Part shown: positions 56,410 to 64,000 of the stretch, one piece after another
Layout of the letters: the number at the start of each line of letters is the position of its first letter
Position numbering within the stretch: the first letter of the stretch is position 1
NCBI RefSeq assembly: GCF_950295315.1
Contig: NC_080168.1
Coordinates: 69,511,254-69,575,253, forward strand
DNA length: 64,000 nucleotides
Direction of reading: 5' to 3'
Source: Erinaceus europaeus
Taxonomy: Eukaryota; Chordata; Mammalia; Eulipotyphla; Erinaceidae
Program-made: the position numbers and the translations under genes
The notes under the pieces: generated by a model
What the model was told of the DNA's origin: nothing
Database searches by the model: none
What the model saw: only the letters and a program-made list of their open reading frames with translations

Positions 56410-57060
56410 CTTTATTACTCTACATAGTGGTCAGAGTATTGATCCAATAGGATGACAATATATATGCTCCCAATATGAGTTCACTCAAAGATATAATAAA
56501 ATAAGTATTTACTGACTTCAAGGGAGACATTGACAGTGACACAATAAGAGTAGGAGATCTTAACACACTACTAACAGCCAACAGAAAAATCAACATGATA
56601 AAAAACAACAAGGAAATAGATACCTTAAATGAAGTCATAGATAAGATGAACATATATTTTCGGGAGTTGGGTGGTACTGCAGAGGGTTAAGCGCATGTGG
56701 CACAAAGTGCAAGGACTGTGTAAGGATCCCGGTTTGGGCCCCCAAACTTCCTACCTGCAGGGGAGTCCCTTCACAAGTGGTGAAGCAGGTCTACAGGTGT
56801 TTATCTTTCTCTCCCTCTCTGTGTCTTCCCCTCGTCTCTCTGTCCTTTCCAACGACAACAATAATAAAACAAGGGCAACAAAAGTGAATAAATAAATAAA
56901 TAAAATATTTTTTAAAAGGTAGTTAAAAAAAGAATATATATTCTCTTCAAGTATATATGCAACCCTCTCAAATATTACTCATTTGTTGGGACAAAAAGAA
57001 AGCCTTAATACATATGCGAATATTGAAATCATACAAAGTATTTTGTCTGACCTTTAAGCG
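56410..57060 (+). pseudogene. Old L1 ORF2 endonuclease fragment, split by a SINE
   Basis: Part 1 (56410-56653) translates to an endonuclease stretch with N-I-Y-A-P-N and V-G-D-L-N-T. Part 2 (56926-57060) continues it in broken frames. Clearly older than the other L1s. Confidence 0.75.
56654..56925 (+). mobile_element. Long SINE (ERI-1-like)
   Basis: Sense copy with the head 'GGTACTGCAGAGGGTTAAGC', B-box region near 56731-56741 and an A-rich tail. Flanked by GAACATATATTTTC and GAATATATATTCTC, a decayed target duplication. Confidence 0.92.
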
Positions 57061-57119
57061 GTAAGGTTAGAAATCATCAAAACTACAAAACACACCACTA
57101 AGCCCAAACTTCTCTCATT

Positions 57120-57200
57120 ATAATGAGTGTGGGTTTGAGTCTGGATCACTTGCCTGGCAAATCAAGCACCTTCCCAGTTGAACTATCTTGCCTGCTTTTA
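57120..57200 (-). mobile_element. Possible SINE fragment
   Basis: 'GTGGGTTTGAGTCTGGATCA' and 'AACTATCTTGCCTG' recall a SINE head read in antisense. Weak. Confidence 0.35.
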
Positions 57201-58034
57201 AAAGTTTTTTTTTAATTATTTAATAGTGCTATAAAAGCTTAAAATCAGAACTAAGCTTTAACAATTGATCATTTAACTTCTCACTTGGGTCTCTAATAAT
57301 ACATTTAATTCCTAGAAGTGGATATTGAGGAAGAACATGTTAAGTGATAGATTCTGAATATTTCATCTCTTGGGTCTAAAATCCATGATGTGTTTAGATA
57401 TAGCCTTAGAATTTCCATTGTGAGTCACTTCCCCCAGGAACATACCTAAAATAGACTTCCTAGCTTCTTACCACACTGAAACCCCCTATTCTCACCTGCT
57501 CTATTACTACTTTCTGATTCCTGTTTATTAAACACTTTGTCCAGTTTCAATTTATTACCTTTCAGACACCAAGTTGCAGATGCTGCAGATTATGCAGATA
57601 CTATAATTCTATCCTGAACTCCACTGGCAGACACCCTCACACCAAAATCTCACCTCTCCAAAGCCCTTCCTCACTAGGGAAAGGTAGAAACAGACTAGGG
57701 ATATGATTTGATCCACCAACAACTATGTCCATCATAGAAGCACTTATGGAAGCCAGAACTCCAACCTTCTGCACCCCAAAAAGAATTTTGGTCCATATCT
57801 CCCAGAGTGGGAAAAATGGTAAGGAAAGATGATCAGAGGGCTCTGGATTCTAATTCCCTTAGGACCAAGAGAGAGAAGAGGGAAAAAAAAGGAAGGTCAT
57901 TTGGAAGTAGTAATAGGTGTCGGTGAGACTTAGAAAAGTCACAGCTATAAAAAATGGAGAAAAATGTCTAGCTATACAGATAGAGAAATAATTGTCAGCC
58001 TACATCTGTGACCTTAGGAGAACAACTGCAGTTT

Positions 58035-58049
58035 CTTTCTTTCTTTCTC

Positions 58050-58106
<57 letters not shown>

Positions 58107-58232
58107 ATTTCTCTCTTTCTTTCTTTCTTTTTTCTTTTTCTTTTCTCTTTCTCCCTTCCTTTTTTCCTTCTTTCCTTCCTTCCTTCCTTCCTTTCCTCCA
58201 GCCTTTTCTTTCATCCTCTCTTTCTTTCTTTT
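58035..58232. repeat. (CTTT)n and CT-rich microsatellite
   Basis: Pure (CTTT)n at left, interrupted at right. It forms the tail side of the SINE at 58235-58368. Confidence 0.96.
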
Positions 58233-58234
58233 AT

Positions 58235-58368
58235 TATTATTATTATTATTTTAATCAGAGCACTGCTCAGCCTTGACTTATGGTGGTGCAGGGAATTGAA
58301 CCTATGACTTTGGGGCCTCAAGCATGAAAGTCTCTTTGCATAACATTTATTCTTTCTATCCCTGCCCC
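58235..58368 (-). mobile_element. Short SINE (ERI-2-like)
   Basis: Antisense: (ATT)n tail, 'CAGAGCACTGCTCAGCC', 'GGGAATTGAACC', 'GCATAACATTTATTCTTTCT'. Confidence 0.88.
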
Positions 58369-58589
58369 CACAGCAGTTTCTAATGGAGGGAATGGGGACA
58401 CAGAACTCTGGGTGTGGAATTGTACCCGTTATTTTGTAAATCACAACACACATGCACACACAGGCCTGAGCCCAAGTACTTGCAGTATAACTTATAGGAT
58501 GAGTCTAAGGGTTTTCTATACTTTAACAACTGTATCAAACCTTGAGGAGAATGTCTTAGCTGGTCCTACAAAAACTAAAGGAGCTGACA

Positions 58590-59334
58590 CTTGAATCTTG
58601 TCAAATTTTTTTTTGCATCTTTTAAAAATAATTACGTAGTTATTGGTTTTCTTTTTGTTGATATGGTGGATCACACTTACGAATTTATGTGTGTTAAACC
58701 AGCCTTCTGTCCCTTGCATAAATCCCACCTGGTCATGATGTATAATCTTTTTTTTTAACATCTTTTTAAAAAATTATTTATTTATTTATTCCCTTTTGTT
58801 GCACTCGTTGTTGTAGTTATTATTGTTGTCATTGTTGTTGGATAGGACAGAGAGAAATGGAGAGAGGAGGGGAAGACAGAGGGGGGGAGAGAAAGATAGA
58901 CACCTGCAGACCTGCTTCACCGCTTGTGAAGCGACTCCTGACTCCCCTGCAGGTGGTGGGGGGCCAGAGGTGGGGGTCGAACCGGGATCCTTACTCTAGT
59001 CTTTGCACTTAACTCACTGCTCTACTGCCGGACTCCCAATGTACAATCTTTTTAATGTACTGTGTCCTCCACATTTTGGAAGAGTTTAACAAGTATAAAT
59101 AGTTTTTCCTTGAAGGTTTTGTAGAATTTATTTGTAAGACCATCTGGGCCTGGACTTTAATTGTTGGGAAAGCTCTTGGTAACTATTTCAATTTTGGTTG
59201 TAATTGATCTATTCATATCATCTAGTTCCTCCTGCTTCAGTCTTGGGAGGTTCTATGCCTCTAGAATCTTCCATATCTCTAGTTCTCTAGCTTGGTAGCA
59301 AGCACATAGCAGTTCATAGAAGCTGCTCATGATT
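58590..59334 (-). pseudogene. L1 ORF2 reverse-transcriptase fragment, split by a SINE
   Basis: Minus strand. 59334-59039 encodes the region before the first RT motifs. 58752-58590 encodes H-D-Q-V-G-F and the motif A region (degenerate D-A-E-K-A-F). The old element continues faintly after 59645. Inactive. Confidence 0.85.
58753..59038 (-). mobile_element. Long SINE (ERI-1-like)
   Basis: Antisense, near full length, with a small duplication around 58935-58950. Target duplication ATGTATAATCTTTTT (58738-58752) against ATGTACAATCTTTTT (59039-59053). Confidence 0.95.
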
Positions 59335-59644
59335 TTTTTTTTTTTTTTTTGCCTTCAGGGTTATTGCTGGGGCTTAGTGCCTGCACTACAAATCGAATCC
59401 ACTGCTCCTGGAGGCTGTTTTTCCCATTTTGTTGCCCTTGTTGTAGTTGTTATTGTTGTCATAGCTGTTGTTGGATAGGACAGAGAGAAATTGAGAGAGG
59501 AGGAGAAGACAGAGAGATGGAGAGAAAGATAGTTACCTGCAGACCCACTTCACTGCTTTCAAAGTGACCCCCTGCAGGTGGAGAGCTAGGGGCTAGAAAT
59601 GGGATCCTGGTCCTTTTGCTTTTCGCTATGTGCCCAGGTCCCTT
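59335..59644 (-). mobile_element. Long SINE (ERI-1-like)
   Basis: Antisense with a T-run tail at left. Target duplication GCTGCTCATGATT at 59322-59334 and 59645-59657. Confidence 0.94.
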
Positions 59645-59659
59645 GCTGCTCATGATTCT

Positions 59660-60000
59660 TTAAGAAGTGCTCTGGTGGACTTATGGCTACTCTCTTGAAG
59701 CACATGCTAATGAGAAGCCTTTGAAAACAGATTCAGCAGGAAAGTGTCTGGATTCTAAAGAAAGGCATGTTTGTATGCTCATACTGGTGGAATTCTGATA
59801 TAAATCTCCATGAACACAGGTGGAGATGAAGACTGGGAAAAGGGACTCTTAACCATAGAAAGCTGACATCATAGAGGAATCTTTCTGAAAAAGCTCTTTC
59901 TATTCTGCCTTAACATCTGCAGATTCCACTTCTGATGGTAGAATTTCCCTGTAGCCTTCCTACATAGCCAAAAACAAGCATGAAAATGGACAGCTATTTA
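59660..60000. other. Unique sequence
   Basis: Nothing recognised. Confidence 0.5.
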
Positions 60001-60009
60001 AAAATGATT

Positions 60010-60085
60010 ATACAATATATTTATTTAATTTTTATTAGTGATTTAACAAAGACTAACAAGACTGTAAGATAACAGGCACACTTTC
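60010..60085 (-). mobile_element. Tiny L1 3'-end fragment
   Basis: 'TGATTTAACAAAGACTAACA' and 'GACTGTAAGATAACAG' match the terminal bases of the antisense L1 3'UTR copies (compare 48900-48945). Confidence 0.6.
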
Positions 60086-60266
60086 TGTATGATATTTTAA
60101 AACACAGAAATGAGCATCTAATTCAAATTCTGATTTCTTGTCTAAGAATTGACAAATTAAAATATTGGTTGTGCATCAGCTCCAAATACCTTTTTATGTT
60201 TCCAATTAGATAAACCTATATGCTTTCAAATGATTGAAAGGGACACCTATTAAATACACATGATTC

Positions 60267-60549
60267 TTTAAAAAATTTTATATTTATTTATTTTCCCTTT
60301 TGTTGCCCTTGTTTTTTATTGTTGTAGTTATTATTGTTGTTGTTATTGATGTCATTGTTGGATAGGACAGAGAGAAATGGAGAGAGGAGGGGAAGACAGA
60401 GAGGGGGAGAGAAAGATAGACACCTTTAGACCTGCTTCACTGCTTGTGAAGTGACTCCCATGCAGGTGGGGAGCCAAGGGCTCAAACCAGAATCCTTATG
60501 ATCTTTGGACCACATGCGCTTAACCCGCTGCGCTACTGCCTGACTCCCC
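60267..60549 (-). mobile_element. Long SINE (ERI-1-like)
   Basis: Antisense, near full length. Target duplication TACACATGATTCT against TACAGATGATTCT at 60254-60266 and 60550-60562. Confidence 0.95.
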
Positions 60550-60617
60550 ATACAGATGATTCTATATTATATATATGTTGAATAAAAGGTCTTCTGTAAA
60601 AGCAATTAGAAGTTGTT

Positions 60618-60841
60618 GTTTTTGTTGCCCTTGTTATTGCTGTTAGATAGGACAGAGAGAAATCTAGAAAGGAGGGGAAGACAGAGAGGAAGAAAGAAAG
60701 ATAGACACCTGCAGACCTGCTTCATCACTGTGAAGCGATCCCCCTGCAGGTGGAGCTCCGGGTCACAAACCAGGATTCTTAAAATGGTCTTTGTACTTTG
60801 TGCCATGTGTACTTAACTGGCTGCTCTACCACCCAACCCTC
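60618..60841 (-). mobile_element. Long SINE (ERI-1-like)
   Basis: Antisense, shorter tail side. AGAAGTTGT at 60609-60617 and 60842-60850. Confidence 0.92.
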
Positions 60842-60850
60842 AGAAGTTGT

Positions 60851-61690
60851 CTCTTATAGCATATGAACTATGTAACTGTGATGGTATGGGGAATGGAGCC
60901 AAGCCTGTGGAACTTCTGCTCAAGAGATCTTTTTAGATCCTGATCTTCCCAGTCAGAAAGGAGATTACAGAAAACACAAGGAGCTCCAGAGAAGAGGATA
61001 CAAAGAAATTGTAAAAGAAATCTGTTACGTATGTGAACAGCAGAACAACTAATAACACTGAACAGAACAAAGTACTTGTGAAGATTTTTCTTCTCTCCCA
61101 CTCCCAAGAATTGAAGCCAGGGATTCAAGTCTTTGGAGGCTGATTCCAGAGAGTGTGTACATGTTCTATGAGTGTGTGTACTCCATTTGCTGCTGTGTTT
61201 TTTTCTGCTTGTTTGTTTTGTAATTGTTCTGTTTTGTTTCTCTTTACAATTTGAACACAAGAGACCTACCTGCCTTTGTAGCAGCTATCTCCACCCTATC
61301 TCTCATCTACCAGAAGTGGGGGTGTTACTCTCCAGAGCAATAGCACCATTCACTCCTGAAACACATCACAAGCTTGCTGCCTTCATGGGTCCTGAAACCA
61401 ATGGACCAAAGGTCATCTTGCTCCATGCCCAAACAGCATCATTAGACTCTAAAGGTTACTGACCCTATAGAGAACCACAGTGTCAATTTCTTGACTTTAG
61501 AAATTTAAAGCACTTCCTGGCCTTTAAGTGTCTCTTGCCAGAAATGTCAGCCACAAGGAGCATCTATACCCTAATATGGTATACATTTGTTCCAGAGGCT
61601 TGCTACAACTGTGAAGAAAACAATAGAAAAAACACTTGGAGGATATAAGAAAACAGAAGACACCCCAAGAGAGAGAAAAAACTTAGTATA
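60851..61690 (+). other. Probable 5'UTR of an old L1
   Basis: No direct match within the window. It leads straight into an old ORF1 remnant in the same orientation, so it may be that element's leader. Two short frames (61172-61462 and, on the other strand, 60868-61260) have no recognisable domains. Confidence 0.4.
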
Positions 61691-62680
61691 AAAGTAAAGG
61701 GACAAAAGCCAAGATTAAATTATCAAGTGCTTTAGCTGAATTATCCATCACAGTAGCTGAATAACAGACCACAACAGCTGAGCTACAAACAACAACAAAG
61801 CAACACGCTACAATAGCTGAATGGAAAGCCAAAGATGCCTTGAACAGAAACACAATTGCTGAGTTAACAAACAGCCTGGATGGACTAGAAAGCAGAACAA
61901 CAGAGTCTGAAAATAGAATAGTAAAACAGAGGTGGAAGCAAGGGACACAAAGAAAATAGTAAACGACCTAGAAAAGAGGTCAAGAGATAATGAAATCAAT
62001 GCCAGAGACACCTGGCATGAACTCAGAAGGAACAGCATTTGAATAATAGGAATTCCAGCAGAAGAGGCAAAGATAGGAGAACACATATTAAGTGGTATAA
62101 TAGCAGAATACATCCCCTAACTTAAAAAATTAATTTATTTTTTTAATTAATTAATTAATTTATTTTAAAAAGGAGACATTAAGAAAACCATAGGATAGGA
62201 GAGGTATCACTCCACACAATTCCTACCACCAGATCTCCATATCCCATCCCCTCCCCTGATAGCTTTTCTATTCTTTATCTCTCTGGGAGTATGAAACCAA
62301 GGTCATTGTGGGTTGCAGAAGGTGGAAGGTCTGGCTTCTGTAATTGCTTCCCTGCTGAACATGGGAATTGACTGGTCAATCCATACTCTCAGTCTGCCTC
62401 TCTATTTCCCTAGTAGGGTGGGTCTGGGGAAGCAGAGCTCCAGGACACACAGGTGGGGTCGTCTGTCCAGGGAAGTCTGGTTGGCAAGCAGGAACCACTA
62501 TAGAGCCTATATTTCCCCCAGTTTTGGAACCTTAGGATGGGGTGCAATTTCCCCTAACTTTTTAACTAGAAGCATATATAAATACCCCCCCAAAGAATCC
62601 CAAACAGAATTGATTCAGACCTACACATATCAAAAGACACAAGACTGAGCCAGGAAGACATAGAAAACAAGATTAAGGGA
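61691..62680 (+). pseudogene. Old L1 ORF1p remnant, split by an L1
   Basis: Glu/Lys/Asn-rich coiled-coil-like coding sequence at 61691-62000, followed by a decayed RNA-recognition part (R-N-S-I-...-I-G-I-P-A-E-E, about 62025-62070). After an L1 insertion (62124-62549) it continues to 62680 ('RIPNRIDSDL' type). Frames are broken. Confidence 0.72.
62124..62549 (-). mobile_element. 5'-inverted (twin-primed) short L1
   Basis: 62124-62484 is the antisense terminal 3'UTR with a T-rich tail. 62487-62549 is another 3'UTR part in sense ('CACTATAGAGCCTATATTTC'). About 450 bp of 3'UTR between the two pieces is absent. Target duplication TCCCCTAACTT at 62113-62123 and 62550-62560. Confidence 0.9.
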
Positions 62681-62890
62681 GTCGGGCAGTAGCGCAGTGG
62701 GTTAAGTGCACGTGGGGAGTCACTTCACAAGCAGTGAAGCGGGTCTGCAGGAATCTGTCTTTCTCTCTCCCCTCTCTGTCTTCCCCTTCTCTCTCCGTTT
62801 CTCTCTGTCCTATCCAACAACAACAATAGCAATAACTACAATAAAACAAGAGCAACAAAGGAAATAAATAAAAATGTTTAACTAAAAAAA
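62681..62890 (+). mobile_element. Long SINE (ERI-1-like) lacking the B box
   Basis: The head 'GGGCAGTAGCGCAGTGGG' (A-box side) runs via 'GCACGTGGGGAGTC' straight into the 3' body. The stretch of about 68 bp with the B box is missing compared with 25755-26050. The A-rich tail is present. Confidence 0.9.
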
Positions 62891-62985
62891 AACAAACATG
62901 ATTATACTAAGTATAAACAAAGAAATTGAAGCATTCCCAATAATAAAAGTAGTGGATAGCTTAAAAAATAAATTCTGGATAAAGT
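62891..62985 (+). other. Short sequence between SINE and L1, perhaps old L1
   Basis: 'GAAATTGAAGCATTCCCAAT' recalls L1 ORF2. Too short to be sure. Confidence 0.35.
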
Positions 62986-62996
62986 AGGGGGTTCCT

Positions 62997-63008
62997 GGAA
63001 GATGGCGG
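62997..63008 (+). promoter_or_regulatory. YY1-like motif at the L1 start
   Basis: GGAAGATGGCGG about 12 bp from the element start, the same motif and position as in both units of the L1 at 12816-20280. Confidence 0.65.
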
Positions 63009-63759
63009 ACTGAGAAGCAGCTAGTGGCTTGAGCTCTGACCACATCTCCTGGAAACAGTTGGATTTTCTGCCTTTAGTAGGCCAGTCAATAAGAGGTCCT
63101 AGTGGTAACACCAAGGAGGTGACTATAACTTAATTTGGGTTAAAAAATAGAGTAGAAAGAAAGGGAAAAATTTTTTTCTTTTAAATTATTATTTCCAAAG
63201 TGTACCTCCTCCCCCTTCCCCTCCCATAACCAGTCCCTGGGGACCAGCTCCCAGCAGGCTCCCCTGTTGAGCTTCTTTCTTTACCAAGATTCCTGTCCCA
63301 CCAGTGAGTATCATTCATTCTAAGTCTATTCCCTACTGAAACCTCTGGCCTTTTTTTTTCTAAGTAGCCAACCAGCTGCCTCTGCACAAGCAGCTCCCCT
63401 CCCTCCCACCCCCATAGCTATTAAATAATAAATAAATGAATAAGTAAATAAATAAACTCTTCCCTTTCACTGCTTTTCATTATTGTTCTTTTTCTTATCT
63501 TTTTCTTTTTTCTCTTTCTATTTTTTTTTCCTTTTTTTTCTCATTCTTGTCATCCTCTCTTCTTTAATCCTAAAGCCTTCTGAATTCACTGATACACATT
63601 TGGGAATTATTTGGGGGAAGAAATCTGACTCAGAGTGGACTCTCTCTGCCAGTATGTCTGCTCAACTTCCCTCCTCCTTTAACTACCCCTAGAATATACA
63701 GTGGATAGTAGATTTGCATAACTGTCTATTCCTGCTATCCTTGTCTAGTCCTGAGGGTC

Positions 63760-63762
63760 TTT

Positions 63763-63817
<55 letters not shown>
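63760..63817. repeat. (CTTT)n microsatellite
   Basis: About 13 tetranucleotides inside an L1 5'UTR. Confidence 0.97.
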
Positions 63818-63818
<1 letters not shown>

Positions 63819-64000
63819 AACAATCAGCTGCCTCTACTCAGGAGGCTTGAGGAAATCTGGGACAGGGTGTTTTACCCTGCTCTATTTTATTATTAATATT
63901 ATATAAAGGCATATATCTTCCCCCCCTTTAGGTTGATCAAAATTAACTCTTAGGGTATCTTTCATTGCTAGGGTAGTGGGCATCTTATCTATTGTGAGAG

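Larger units (their letters stand above)
57425..58448 (+). mobile_element. Old L1 3'UTR with SINE insertion
   Basis: 3'UTR blocks in sense (57425-58030), with the same old segment as 24560-24880. It resumes at 58365-58448 after a SINE and (CTTT)n. GCAGTTTCT recurs at both sides of the insert. Confidence 0.85.
62986..64000 (+). mobile_element. L1 5' end and 5'UTR, continuing past the window
   Basis: Begins GGGGGTTCCTGGAAGATGG. The first 150 bp match both leader units of the L1 at 12816-20280. Later blocks match 1-870 but in a different order. A (CTTT)n run lies at 63760-63817. No ORF1 is reached. The matching target duplication, if any, lies outside the window. Confidence 0.9.

Noticed and set aside
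60868..61462. Possible host exon, with open frames on both strands
   Set aside because: No splice sites or recognised domains; position before an old ORF1 makes an L1 leader more likely.
1..64000. CRISPR array, operon, phage or plasmid system
   Set aside because: All spaced repeats are retroelement copies or microsatellites; no prokaryote-like gene organisation is seen.

Overview
This is a gene-poor, repeat-dense stretch of a mammalian nuclear genome. I see no host protein-coding exon, no functional RNA gene, and nothing bacterial or phage-like. About two thirds to three quarters of it is LINE-1 (L1), tRNA-derived SINEs, LTR-retrovirus remnants and microsatellites. The remainder is AT-rich unique sequence. 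The two SINE types and the 3' ends of the L1s match my memory of hedgehog (Erinaceidae) repeats, the ERI-type SINEs. The source is therefore most likely a hedgehog or close relative; this rests on recall, not on a search.

Layout. 1-5434: an L1 (+) entering from outside the window, with an internal ORF2 deletion and a solo LTR (family A) in its 3'UTR. 5991-7948: a short non-autonomous LTR element whose 5' LTR is family A but whose 3' LTR is the unrelated family B. It is nevertheless flanked by one 6-bp target duplication. 9738-11385: an inverted (twin-primed) L1 with a SINE inside. 12816-20280: a full-length L1 (-) with intact ORF1, an ORF2 broken by only two frameshifts, a perfect 15-bp target duplication and a duplicated promoter unit. 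20475-26380: SINEs, microsatellites and one short L1. 26715-30763: an older L1 (-) with a solo LTR inside, flanked by a roughly 90-bp direct repeat and carrying a copied patch of neighbouring DNA. 32857-34626: a second twin-primed L1. 34879-35551: a short older L1. 36100-37620: the longest repeat-free block. 38244-40173: two solo LTRs, one carrying a tRNA-Gly 5'-half-like segment. 40311-46043: an old, decayed, near-full-length L1 (-). 46100-52575: L1s, SINEs and an LTR inserted into a SINE. 54012-62980: 3'UTR-derived L1 pieces, old ORF1 and ORF2 fragments, many SINEs, and a third twin-primed L1 at 62124-62549. 62986-64000: the 5'UTR of another L1 (+) running off the window.

How the parts relate. 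The L1s supply the reverse transcriptase that mobilises the SINEs in trans: A/T-rich tails and short target duplications are visible on many copies. Three L1 3'UTR designs can be told apart: old and short, intermediate with a module of about 0.8 kb, and young without that module. The LTRs fall into two groups, A and B. Both are about 320-490 bp with a polyadenylation signal, and most have clear 6-bp target duplications. The observations most worth following up are the element with unmatched LTRs, the tRNA-half-like insert in an LTR, and the duplicated L1 promoter unit.
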